This document shows positions 47,448 to 56,143 of a DNA stretch of 64,000 nucleotides, one piece after another. The translations under genes and the position numbers were made by a program. Position 1 is the first letter of the stretch; each line of letters opens with the position of its first letter. The stretch spans positions 1 through 64,000 of the forward strand of contig JAITPD010000010.1 in NCBI GenBank assembly GCA_031289615.1, read 5' to 3'. The notes beneath the pieces were generated by a model. The model was not told the DNA's origin. It saw only the letters and a program-made list of their open reading frames with translations, and did no database searches. The DNA is from Lactobacillaceae bacterium (lineage in GTDB: Bacteria; Bacillota; Bacilli; Lactobacillales; Lactobacillaceae).

Positions 47448-49569
47448 CGACCTCCGTTTGTGAAATATGCTTTACTCGTGATGAGATTTCCACATGGCGT
47501 CCGTGAATCATTGGCCGGGCTTGCGGGTTACCAAGGTAGCCACACGTTCGCTTAACCACGTCACACGTCTGCGGATCGCGATTACCACATTCTGGGCAAC
47601 GGAATCCACGCGCAGTTGGTTGGAAGTCTCCTTCAAAGCCACACTTAAAGCACTTATCGATTGGCGTATTCGTTCCCAAATAACCAACATGATCATATGC
47701 GAAATCCCAGACGGCTTCCAATGCTGCCGGATTTTGGCGAATGTTTGGATACTCACAATAATGAATGAAGCCACCAGCAGCGTACTTTGGATATGCTTCT
47801 TCAAATAAAATCTTTTCAAACGGATTTGGATGCTTACGAACATCATAGTGGAATGAGTTTGTGTAATAATCCTTATCCGTAATGTCAGCAATCAAGCCAA
47901 AACGAGCCTTATCAAGCTCACAGAAACGATCCGTCAAAGATTCTGCCGGTGTTGAATAAACTGAATAATGGTAGCCATCTTCTGCTTCCCACGCCTGACA
48001 TGCTTCGTTTAAGCGCCGTACAATCGAAACTGTAAATTCATGCGCAATTTCATTTTGTTCCCAATCAGGACCAAAGAAATGCGTTCCTACTTCATACAAA
48101 CCGATGTAACCAAGTGACAAAGTTGCCCGCCCATTTCTAAACAATGAGTCAACATCTTCGCCATCTTTAAGCTTTTTACCAAAGACTCCATTCTTATACA
48201 AAATAGGAGCATTCTCTGGCACAGCTTCCTTTGTCCGAGCCAACTTGAACTTTAACGCTTTCTTGGCCAAGTCCAAACGCTCATCCAAAATTTCCCAAAA
48301 GAGTTCTTGATCATCACGGGCCTGGATTGCGATTCGCGGAATATTAAGCGTCACAACACCCAAGTTCATTCGACCTTCGTTGACCTCAACCCCATTTTCA
48401 TCGCGCCATCCTTGCAAGAATGAACGACATCCCATGGGCGCTTTAAATGAACCAGTCAGTTCAACAATTTTTTCATAATTCAAAACGTCAGGATACATCC
48501 GCTTTGATGAACATTCAATCGCCAACTTTTTCAAATCATAGTTTGGATCTTCTGGATTTAAATTCACCCCACGCTTCAATGCAAAGACCAACTTAGGGAA
48601 GATTGCAGTCCGGTGGTCAGGTCCAATTCCTTTGATTCGAATTTCAAAAATCGCTTTTTGAATTTCACGCTCAATCCAATCCGTTCCCAAACCGAATCCT
48701 AGCGTAGTAAATGGTGTTTGCCCTTGTGCTGAAGCGAGCGTATTAATCTCATACTCCAACGCTTGCATTGCATCGTAAATATCTTTCTTTGTGCAATCCA
48801 TTGCGTAGTCAGCTCTTTGATCAGCACCGACATACTTTTCAGCTGCCTTGAGATGCTTTTCGTAATTCATTGCTGCATAAGGTGCCAACAATTCGTCTAC
48901 AGCATTGACAGAAGTTCCGCCATATTGAGATGATGCAACGTTAGCAATAATTTGTGCCATCTGTGCTGTTGCCGTTCCGATTGACTTAGGAGGCTCAACT
49001 TGCGCGTTTCCCATCACATAGCCAGTACTAAACATATACTTAAAGTCCACTAAACAACAATTTGACATTGGACCAAGCGGCGTATAGTCAAGGTCGTGCC
49101 AGTGCAAATCACCGCGTAAATGCCCTTTTGCAACGGTTTCTGGAAGCATCCGCAATCCCATCGACTTACCAATCATTCCCGCCATTAAATCACGGAAAGT
49201 ATTGAAAACACGCGAATCTTTATTGGCGTTTTCATGCATCGTCTTATCATCACGATTAACAAGCGATTCCAACTTAGTCTCAGGATCAATTGCACGTGAC
49301 CAAATTTTTTCGTTTTGTAGATGAACCTCTTGAAAATCACGAGCAGCATCTGGAGCTAGTTCTTGCAACCGCAGCAAAACAGCTTCGTATATCATGGCCG
49401 TATTCAAATATGGTTGTTCGGCCGTAGTAACGACGTCTTCCATAATGATTTCACGAAGTTCCGGTTCAATTCCTAAGAGATCTAAAATCAGTTCAATCTT
49501 AAAAGGGTGAAAATCAACCTTTTCGCCTGAACGTTTTGTAATCATCAATGTTGTCTTTGTTTGCTCCAT
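47395..49569 (-). CDS. nrdD: Anaerobic (class III) ribonucleoside-triphosphate reductase NrdD
   Basis: 724 residues from the ATG at 49569, which follows GGAGG at 8 nt; the track adds five codons. An N-terminal ATP-cone (ITKRSGEKVDFHPFKIELIL) is followed by the catalytic barrel, the zinc site CFKCGFEGDF with CPECGNRD, and the glycyl-radical loop RTCGYLG near the C-terminus. Makes dNTPs without oxygen. It forms an operon with nrdG. Two palindromes upstream suggest specific regulation. Confidence 0.96.
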   Translation of the reverse strand: MEQTKTTLMITKRSGEKVDFHPFKIELILDLLGIEPELREIIMEDVVTTAEQPYLNTAMIYEAVLLRLQELAPDAARDFQEVHLQNEKIWSRAIDPETKLESLVNRDDKTMHENANKDSRVFNTFRDLMAGMIGKSMGLRMLPETVAKGHLRGDLHWHDLDYTPLGPMSNCCLVDFKYMFSTGYVMGNAQVEPPKSIGTATAQMAQIIANVASSQYGGTSVNAVDELLAPYAAMNYEKHLKAAEKYVGADQRADYAMDCTKKDIYDAMQALEYEINTLASAQGQTPFTTLGFGLGTDWIEREIQKAIFEIRIKGIGPDHRTAIFPKLVFALKRGVNLNPEDPNYDLKKLAIECSSKRMYPDVLNYEKIVELTGSFKAPMGCRSFLQGWRDENGVEVNEGRMNLGVVTLNIPRIAIQARDDQELFWEILDERLDLAKKALKFKLARTKEAVPENAPILYKNGVFGKKLKDGEDVDSLFRNGRATLSLGYIGLYEVGTHFFGPDWEQNEIAHEFTVSIVRRLNEACQAWEAEDGYHYSVYSTPAESLTDRFCELDKARFGLIADITDKDYYTNSFHYDVRKHPNPFEKILFEEAYPKYAAGGFIHYCEYPNIRQNPAALEAVWDFAYDHVGYLGTNTPIDKCFKCGFEGDFQPTARGFRCPECGNRDPQTCDVVKRTCGYLGNPQARPMIHGRHVEISSRVKHISQTEVDGEDVNETFEWNYGPEE

Positions 49570-49617
49570 GCTGCCTGCCTCCATCTGTTCATATGTAGTT
49601 TTATAATTTTTATTCCG

Positions 49618-49630
49618 TAACAGAATGTTA
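49618..49630. promoter_or_regulatory. 13-bp palindrome, nrd site 1
   Basis: TAACAGAATGTTA: perfect 5-bp arms around GAA, followed by TTTTA. It lies 49 bp upstream of the nrdD start. Confidence 0.6.
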
Positions 49631-49823
49631 TTTTAGTTTAATAATAATCTACTGTAATAAGCATTATGCACGTTTTTCTACTTGGATGTCAAAGTACACG
49701 ATTTAGCATAAATATACAGCTTCTTTTACGAGTATACAAAGAAAAGCGCTTATATTCAAGCACTTTTTATAATTTTGCTTTAATTTATAACTTAATATTT
49801 ATTCCTTATTAAGAGTAAGAATG

Positions 49824-49836
49824 TAACGGAACGTTA
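49824..49836. promoter_or_regulatory. 13-bp palindrome, nrd site 2
   Basis: TAACGGAACGTTA: same layout and flank (G before, TTTTA after) as site 1. The A-T pair at arm position 5 is replaced by G-C on both arms. Confidence 0.6.
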
Positions 49837-49936
49837 TTTTATCAAGGCTTTCACAAGTTATTTTCATTTTGACATCTGCATAACTGTAAATGTATCTTTT
49901 TGTTTACAATTTAACATCAATTAAATTATTCACATT

Positions 49937-50281
49937 TTAGGCATTTTCGGTCGTCACGATTTCACGATCTACTAGCTCATTTAAATAGAAACGGAATAGC
50001 TCAACTAACTCAGTTTTGTCGCCAGTAAAAATGTTGACAGTATCGTTTCCAGAAGGATTGACCGTCTTGATTTTGATACCTGTCAAATCCTTATCAACTG
50101 AAACTTTTAGCTTGATTGACTTTTCCAAGCCCTTACTAGGTTCCAATGCTCGTTGCATCACATATGCACCTGCGTTGTTTTGGACAAAACCAGTGTCCCC
50201 CAATGCATAACGCTTTAATTCAGGATTAAAAATATACTTCACTGTATCACCAGCGACTTGAACTACTTTTTCAAATGCCAT
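49937..50281 (-). CDS. DUF1831 family protein
   Basis: 114 residues. MAFEKVVQVAGDTVKYIFNP, then ELKRYALGDTGF, is the typical opening of the small DUF1831 family known from lactobacilli and relatives. No membrane segment, so probably cytoplasmic. Biochemical function unknown. It is separated by 87 bp from the phosphoesterase gene upstream and may end the murI-rdgB-yfcE-type unit. Confidence 0.85.
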   Translation of the reverse strand: MAFEKVVQVAGDTVKYIFNPELKRYALGDTGFVQNNAGAYVMQRALEPSKGLEKSIKLKVSVDKDLTGIKIKTVNPSGNDTVNIFTGDKTELVELFRFYLNELVDREIVTTENA

Positions 50282-50368
50282 CTAATTGCTCCTCTATCAC
50301 TTTATGATTGTATAACCAATATTTTAACTGTAATCCGTGTTTGCTTCAATCAAATTCACAAAATCTTC

Positions 50369-50896
50369 TTAACGCCGAATTCGTGAAAATGAAAAATTAA
50401 GACTTGGAACTGGTTGCAATTCGCGAGTATAGAACTGAACCTTGAACTCATTTGGCTCAACACTCAAAATTGCGTACGTGCCATGGAGGTATGCAAACTG
50501 GCCCTTTGGAAGCGAAATTGAACCCGGATTGATAAACAACTTGCCATCAATCATTTCTGCACCCAATTGATGAGTATGCCCCAAAGTTATCACGTCCGCA
50601 TCCAGTTGCGTTGCTTTGGTCCGAATCTGGTTTAAATCACGCTCAGTATGGTACAAATGACCGTGCGTTTGATAAATCTTGATGTCGCTGTCTACATAAT
50701 TGCGATCGTCTGGAAACATTGAATCAAAGTCCATATTTCCAATCACTGGCAACAACGTGTGAAAAAGTTCATCATCCGCTGCCAACTCAGAATCACCATT
50801 GTAAAACATCGCACGAATTTTACCTTGATATGCCTGCACGATTTTTTCAAGAATGTCTCGATCGCCATGTGTGTCAGATACGATTAAATAATCCAT
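50369..50896 (-). CDS. YfcE/YsnB-type metallophosphoesterase
   Basis: 175 residues from the ATG at 50896 (MDYLIVSDTHGDRDILEKIV), with GGGAGG 7 nt upstream; the track start 30 nt earlier lies inside rdgB. Metal ligands are SDTHGD, YNGDSE (NGD), VIGNMD (GN-D/H), THGHLYH and GHTHQLG. The family hydrolyses phosphodiesters; YfcE/MJ0936-type proteins have no firm physiological substrate. It follows rdgB by 1 bp. Confidence 0.92.
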   Translation of the reverse strand: MDYLIVSDTHGDRDILEKIVQAYQGKIRAMFYNGDSELAADDELFHTLLPVIGNMDFDSMFPDDRNYVDSDIKIYQTHGHLYHTERDLNQIRTKATQLDADVITLGHTHQLGAEMIDGKLFINPGSISLPKGQFAYLHGTYAILSVEPNEFKVQFYTRELQPVPSLNFSFSRIRR

Positions 50897-50897
50897 T

Positions 50898-51494
50898 TTA
50901 AGCCTCCCACCATGCGTTAAAGTCACGCATAAATTGTTTTAAAGCCTGTCCTCGATGCGAGATTTCATTTTTCTCTGCTGCCGTCATCTCTGCCATCGTC
51001 TTATTGTATGGCGGATAGAAAAAGAGTGGATCATACCCAAAGCCATTATCTCCTTGCAGATGGTCCAGAATTTGGCCATGCACTGAACCTTTAGCAACTA
51101 GTTTATTACCATCTGGCTTTAGAGCAACAATCACCGTTTGAAAATTTGCTGTCCGCTTCTCTGGAGCGAAACCCGTCAAACGTTCCAACACTTTGGCATT
51201 ATTGGCAGCATCATCATGATCCGCAGCATAACGCGCAGAATGCACACCCGGTTCACCATTTAACGCATCAATTACTAAGCCAGAATCCTCGGCGACTACC
51301 GGCTGATTTAAAAATTCAGCAATAGTTTGCGCCTTAATCAGGGCATTTTCTTCAAATGTTTGACCATTTTCAACGATTTCTGGCAAATCTTCCAACTCTG
51401 TTAAATCACGGACTTGGATTCCAAGCGGTGCCAAAAATTCGCGAAACTCACGCACTTTACCAGCGTTTTTAGTTGCAAAAATCAACTCTTGCAT
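50898..51494 (-). CDS. rdgB: Non-canonical purine NTP pyrophosphatase (RdgB/HAM1)
   Basis: 198 residues. FATKNAGKVREFREFLAPLG, AEDSGLVIDALNGEPGVHSA and GFGYDPLFFYPPYNKTMAEM are diagnostic. Removes ITP, XTP and dITP from the nucleotide pool. It lies between murI (30 bp) and the phosphoesterase, the common murI-rdgB-ysnB order of Firmicutes. Confidence 0.97.
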   Translation of the reverse strand: MQELIFATKNAGKVREFREFLAPLGIQVRDLTELEDLPEIVENGQTFEENALIKAQTIAEFLNQPVVAEDSGLVIDALNGEPGVHSARYAADHDDAANNAKVLERLTGFAPEKRTANFQTVIVALKPDGNKLVAKGSVHGQILDHLQGDNGFGYDPLFFYPPYNKTMAEMTAAEKNEISHRGQALKQFMRDFNAWWEA

Positions 51495-51524
51495 ATCGTG
51501 CTCCTACTTTCAAATATTTTAAAA

Positions 51525-52355
51525 TTAAAGCGCTACACTTAGCCCAGTTGTGTTAATTTCAAGATGCGTCACGTTTAGCTTAAGATTGTCTAGCCAACGT
51601 TCGCCAATGGCCTCAAATCGCTCAACATCACCAGTTGTATAATAACGATCCTGATTATGATCAACACTTTGGCTATCATGCTCGATTTGTTGCTCTTGTA
51701 TATTTTTAATTACCAAATCCACGGCTTCTGCTCCAGAATTAATCAGCCTAACTTGCGGCCCCATGGCTTCTTTGATATACGGTGCCAACAATGGAAAATG
51801 CGTGCAGCCCAAAATCAACGTATCAACTTGATGCTTGTTAAAATATGCCAGCTTATCAATCACGACTTGTCGCGCATAATCAGAAGTATAATCATAGTTT
51901 TCCACCACATCGACAAATTCAGGTGCTGCTAATTGCGTAATGTTGGCCGTCTGATTCCCAGCTAATAAAGCATTGTAGTAACTCATTGACTTAACTGTCC
52001 CAGCCGTTGCAATCACTCCAATTTCAGCATTTTTAGTCGCTTTAAGAGCAGCATCAACCCCAGGACGAATCACTCCAATCACTGGAATTTCTAACTCATC
52101 TTGCAAAATTGGCAAAGCTGCTGCCGTCGCCGTATTACAAGCAATCACCAACAACTTAATGTCTTTCTCCAATAAAAATTGCGCCATTTGTCGGGTGAAT
52201 TCAACTACTTCTGCTTGCGGCCGTGGACCATAAGGCATGCGAGCAGTATCTCCAACGTAATAGATTTGTTCATTTGGCAATTGTAGCAATGCTTGCTTTA
52301 CAACCGTTAACCCGCCAACTCCCGAATCAATATAGCCAATTGCTCGATTATCCAT
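51525..52355 (-). CDS. murI: Glutamate racemase
   Basis: 276 residues. The two catalytic cysteines are in VIACNTATAAALP (about 74) and LILGCTHFPLL (about 185); GYIDSGVGGLTVVKQAL opens the chain. Supplies D-glutamate for peptidoglycan. First of the murI-rdgB-phosphoesterase unit. Confidence 0.97.
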   Translation of the reverse strand: MDNRAIGYIDSGVGGLTVVKQALLQLPNEQIYYVGDTARMPYGPRPQAEVVEFTRQMAQFLLEKDIKLLVIACNTATAAALPILQDELEIPVIGVIRPGVDAALKATKNAEIGVIATAGTVKSMSYYNALLAGNQTANITQLAAPEFVDVVENYDYTSDYARQVVIDKLAYFNKHQVDTLILGCTHFPLLAPYIKEAMGPQVRLINSGAEAVDLVIKNIQEQQIEHDSQSVDHNQDRYYTTGDVERFEAIGERWLDNLKLNVTHLEINTTGLSVAL

Positions 52356-52369
52356 TCTTTACACACTTT

Positions 52370-52996
52370 CTAGTTTAGTTGCACCCATTCTAATAAATCT
52401 TTGGGTGTTGCAAACACAACGTCCGCTTGATTTTCAAAGACTTCTTGATTTGGCACGCCCCACGCTGCCATTCCAAACTTGATGCCAGCATTATGCGCAG
52501 CACCCATATCATGAACTGAATCGCCAATGTAAATTGCTTCATTTGGATTGACCTTGAGATTTTGCATTGCCAATAGAATTGGATCAGCAAATGGCTTCAT
52601 ATTGGGCGTCATCCCCGCAAAGACGAAATCTGAAAAAAATTGTTCGATCTTGTATTGATCGTGGTGAATCGCAAATTCATCTGGCGTATTTGACGTGACA
52701 ATCCCTAGCGTTTGTCCGTTGTCTTTCAACCCGCTGAGCATTTCAAAAATTCCATTATACAAATGAATCCCATCTGCAAAGTCATTCACATTGCTTTTCC
52801 ACTCCACAAGGACCGCATCAGGATTTGGCACCTTTAAATGAATAAGTGATTCATAACCTGGCAAGCCAAAAACGCTCCTAATTTCGGCATATGGTTTTTC
52901 AATACCGTGCTGACGTAAAGTATAGTCTAAAGATTTCATATACATGTCTTCAGTTGAAATCAACGTTCCATCGACATCAAATATGATTGTTTGCAT
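52370..52996 (-). CDS. HAD-superfamily phosphatase (phosphoglycolate-phosphatase-like)
   Basis: 208 residues from the ATG at 52996 (MQTIIFDVDGTLISTED, with AAGGAG upstream); the track begins 18 codons earlier without support. Motifs I (DVDGT), II (GIVTSN), III (around MKPFADP) and IV (YIGDSVHDMGAAHNAGI) are present with an alpha-helical cap. Subfamily IA enzymes act on small phosphates such as phosphoglycolate or sugar phosphates; the substrate here is unknown. Adjacent to murI (14 bp). Confidence 0.9.
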   Translation of the reverse strand: MQTIIFDVDGTLISTEDMYMKSLDYTLRQHGIEKPYAEIRSVFGLPGYESLIHLKVPNPDAVLVEWKSNVNDFADGIHLYNGIFEMLSGLKDNGQTLGIVTSNTPDEFAIHHDQYKIEQFFSDFVFAGMTPNMKPFADPILLAMQNLKVNPNEAIYIGDSVHDMGAAHNAGIKFGMAAWGVPNQEVFENQADVVFATPKDLLEWVQLN

Positions 52997-53090
52997 CATG
53001 GTCTCCTTCAATCTCATCGCTACGTATTTTGTTGGACTAAAATCATCCAACGCCCATTCCTTTATTTTACCATGTTTAGCAACTGCACCA

Positions 53091-53128
53091 AATTAAAAAT
53101 TCGGCTGAACCCTAAAAGTCCAACCGAA
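53091..53128 (-). terminator. Terminator of the galacturonate operon
   Basis: TTCGGTTGGAC/GTTCAGCCGAA stem on the minus strand (with G-T pairs) around a 7-nt loop, followed by TTTTTAATTT. It lies just after lacI. Confidence 0.85.
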
Positions 53129-53141
53129 ATTAATAATCTTC

Positions 53142-54161
53142 TTAATCTAATTTAAAAACTGAATCCCGCACAATAATCTCTGGATCAATGATCACCTGCT
53201 CAATGTCTGATTGTTCCGCCGTTTTGATGATGTCAATCAAGCGCACCACCCCGCGGCTCACCAACACAGACGTCGGCTTGCGAATCGTCGTGAGCGGTGG
53301 TATTAGATATTTAGAATAGCCCATATCGTCAAATCCGACAAACGAAATATCATCGGGCACGCGATAACCAAGATCGACACACGCATTAATTGCTCCAACC
53401 GCCATATCATCATTTTCACAAATCACGCACGTAGGAATATTCCCACTCGACAAAATTTGACGCATCGCTGTGTTACCACTTTTAGGGCGATAATCTCCTT
53501 GCTTAATTAGCATCGGATCAACTTCGATTTGATGGGCTTGCATCGCATTCATAAAGCCTTGCGTTCGTTGACCAGTTGATTCAAAGGTCTCAACACCTTT
53601 GATTAGTCCAAAGTTCACATGACCCATCCGAATGGCATACTCAGTCGCAATATAACTTCCTTGTTGATCGCCAAAAGCATAATTATCAATATCATCACGC
53701 TCAATTGCACGATTCAAAACAACCAATGGCAAACCAGTCTTTTGCAGATAATTAATAAATTCATCATCTGAGGTGGACTGGCTAATGACAATCACTCCAT
53801 CGAAATTGTTGATGGCAATATTTTCGCCATCCATAGCGTTGTCAATGCTATTGATCGACAACGTATAATTTCTTGGAAAAAACGCTTGAGCCTGTTCGAT
53901 TACATCATTTAGAAAACTGGCAGATGTCCCAGTCCGTAAATTTGTGAAGAACACACCAATCATATACGACTGCTTGGTCACCAAGCCTTTCGCATTCAAA
54001 TTAGGAACATAGCCAATCTCGTTAGCAATTTCGTTAATCTTTGCACGAGTCGTTGGCTTAACTAAATTACTGCCATTTAGCGCACGCGAGACAGTCGTGT
54101 GTGAAACATTGGCCAACTTCGCAATCGTCAATATTGTCGCAGATTTTTTACTTTTTCCCAT
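53142..54161 (-). CDS. LacI-family regulator of the galacturonate operon
   Basis: 339 residues. The N-terminal LacI HTH is ILTIAKLANVSHTTVSRALN, followed by the hinge helix and a periplasmic-binding-protein-like effector domain (about 65-330, with DGVIVISQSTSD and FVGFDDMGYSKY). It is the last gene of the six-gene operon. The perfect palindrome TGTTCACGTGAACA in front of uxaE, with the central CG usual for LacI operators, is its probable target. The effector is likely a hexuronate or intermediate (inference). Confidence 0.9.
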   Translation of the reverse strand: MGKSKKSATILTIAKLANVSHTTVSRALNGSNLVKPTTRAKINEIANEIGYVPNLNAKGLVTKQSYMIGVFFTNLRTGTSASFLNDVIEQAQAFFPRNYTLSINSIDNAMDGENIAINNFDGVIVISQSTSDDEFINYLQKTGLPLVVLNRAIERDDIDNYAFGDQQGSYIATEYAIRMGHVNFGLIKGVETFESTGQRTQGFMNAMQAHQIEVDPMLIKQGDYRPKSGNTAMRQILSSGNIPTCVICENDDMAVGAINACVDLGYRVPDDISFVGFDDMGYSKYLIPPLTTIRKPTSVLVSRGVVRLIDIIKTAEQSDIEQVIIDPEIIVRDSVFKLD

Positions 54162-54184
54162 TTTGCCACCCCCTCTTAGAGTTC

Positions 54185-56110
54185 TTAAAAATTAATTGTC
54201 CGCACATTTTCACAAACTACCTTATCAGGAAAATCAGTTGCAAGTCGCGCCATTGCCAACAACAGTCCACCATTTCCCGGCAAATACTGTGGCAAATCTT
54301 GATTTTGGTAATTATGCCCATTTACTAGATAATTATTTTTTTCATCATCCGCTAACAAAATCTGAAGTGCTTCATCATAATCACCAAGTCGCGATGCAAC
54401 CATTGCTAACATTGGATAATCCCAGCCCCACAAACTTGGCAGATCCCAATTTTCCAGAACTTGCTTGAGGGTTTTAGCAACTTTTTCTTGTTCCATCCGC
54501 GTTGGAATCAAACCATAAATCCCTACAAATGACGGATGATCATTTAATACATCAGCAAACTGACTTCCAGTAACTGCAACGTACGTGTCTTGCGTTTCAT
54601 CCACTTGCGCCATCTTTTCAGCATAGTCATCCCAATCAGTTTCAATCTCCAAGCGCTCAGCCCACAGACTCGCAATTTGCAAACCAGCGTGCCAATATTC
54701 AATCTCAAACGTTGGATCAAGAACATTATTTGGTCCAAAACGTTCCTGTGATGGAAGCAAAGGACTTTCAAGATGATATTTTCCATCCTGTTGTGCCAAA
54801 AAGCTTGTCATAAATTCAGCAGTCTCTTGGACCAGCTCCCAATGTGTTTCAAGAAATGGCTTTGCTGGATTAGCTTGATACATTAATTCAAGCAACACCA
54901 ACACATTAGGTTGCTGCCACACAATTAGCGGTGAAATCGGGCTAGGACTTTCGACCAAATCGGGGCCAATCTGTTTTAACCAGCGTGCTCCTTGGTAGCC
55001 ATTCTTTTGTGCATTTTTTCGAGCACTTGGCAAGGCGGAATGATACCAATCCATCAATGGTTCCAGCGCCTCAGTTTGATTATACAATGCTAACCATGCT
55101 TCATGCCATGGTACCATCTCTAAATGGAATTTTCCACTCCATGAATTAACTGTCAGACCCGTTTCTTGTGGCGGAAGATTACCGCTACACTGGGCCTTGA
55201 GCAAATATTGACTCAAGATAATCCGGCGTTGTAATTCGGACTCTGTCACTTGAAAGAACCCAACTTCTTTCCAAAAATTTTCCCACCGTTGCTGATTAGC
55301 CTTTTCGCTAGTTGCAAAATTTAATTGCTCAGTTTGATTAAATTGCACCAACAAATCACTATTATCCTGATTTGTGATGGCAAAAACCAAGCGATGTTCT
55401 GCCTGCTGAACTAACTCAAGATTGGTCGAGGCAACGTCAACTTGATAATCAAGCGTATCCAAATGCCGTTGAATGTGAATCTGGTCAGCCACTTGCACCT
55501 GCGTTTGATGCTTAGTTGGTTGATTCCAGTCACTCGCTCCCATTTTGGGGCTACTATATGGAAAACGTAACTCAATTTCAAGATTCGCGCTACCACTAAC
55601 ACTAATTCCAATCACGTCAGCATCCGAGACAAAAGTTTTAACCTTAATTGTCTCGCCGTCGATCGTAAATTGTGAGAAAATTTCGCCCGTTGCTACATGC
55701 AAAGTTTGCGTAATATTTGTTAACCGGTCCGGCGTAATTGGTTCACCATCTTTCAAAAATCGAATCTGCACCAAGTTCAACCGATGTGGATTTTCACGCA
55801 AAGCCGCATAAAGATGTGCTTGGTTCTCGGGCACATCAGTTGGATATGCGACTTCTTTTTTTGTGATGCCCGTGGTGTAAATCGTTTCCTTCAAATCGCT
55901 CAACTGATTTTGCTCAGTAGCATTCCAGCCCCAATTACTCAGGGTACAAAGCGGCACACCATTGACATCGTAATCTTCTGCCAATGTTTGAACTCCCGTC
56001 GGATCAACCGTGAAAGCAATTGACGAATTTCCAACAGTTAGAGGCGCCTTGTAGTCAATTTCATGCAATTCAGGATTACATGACGTTAATATTTCTGCTC
56101 GATTGATCAC
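54185..56110 (-). CDS. Six-hairpin glycosidase-like protein of unassigned family
   Basis: 641 residues from a GTG at 56110 (INRAEILTSCNPELHEIDYK), which follows CAGGAG at 8 nt; the track start is ten codons upstream. No signal peptide. An N-terminal beta-sandwich-like part (about 1-260, PLTVGNSSIAFTVDPTGVQT) precedes an alpha-helical region (about 270-640) rich in Trp and aromatic motifs (SWSGKFHLEMVPWHEAWLAL; ARWLKQIGPD; IEYWHAGLQIASLWAERL), the pattern of (alpha/alpha)6 glycosidases. Its place in the operon suggests it trims a pectin side-chain or oligogalacturonide end. I cannot name a GH family or catalytic residues with confidence. Confidence 0.65.
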   Translation of the reverse strand: MINRAEILTSCNPELHEIDYKAPLTVGNSSIAFTVDPTGVQTLAEDYDVNGVPLCTLSNWGWNATEQNQLSDLKETIYTTGITKKEVAYPTDVPENQAHLYAALRENPHRLNLVQIRFLKDGEPITPDRLTNITQTLHVATGEIFSQFTIDGETIKVKTFVSDADVIGISVSGSANLEIELRFPYSSPKMGASDWNQPTKHQTQVQVADQIHIQRHLDTLDYQVDVASTNLELVQQAEHRLVFAITNQDNSDLLVQFNQTEQLNFATSEKANQQRWENFWKEVGFFQVTESELQRRIILSQYLLKAQCSGNLPPQETGLTVNSWSGKFHLEMVPWHEAWLALYNQTEALEPLMDWYHSALPSARKNAQKNGYQGARWLKQIGPDLVESPSPISPLIVWQQPNVLVLLELMYQANPAKPFLETHWELVQETAEFMTSFLAQQDGKYHLESPLLPSQERFGPNNVLDPTFEIEYWHAGLQIASLWAERLEIETDWDDYAEKMAQVDETQDTYVAVTGSQFADVLNDHPSFVGIYGLIPTRMEQEKVAKTLKQVLENWDLPSLWGWDYPMLAMVASRLGDYDEALQILLADDEKNNYLVNGHNYQNQDLPQYLPGNGGLLLAMARLATDFPDKVVCENVRTINF

Positions 56111-56143
56111 GTGTCTAACTCCTGTTCTAAAACATAGCATTGA

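Larger units (their letters stand above)
49570..49936. other. 367-bp AT-rich regulatory gap upstream of nrdDG
   Basis: No gene is seen. It contains two copies of a 13-bp palindrome (listed separately) and AT-rich spacer DNA. The next gene to the right (DUF1831) is also on the minus strand, so all of this lies upstream of nrdD. Confidence 0.7.
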
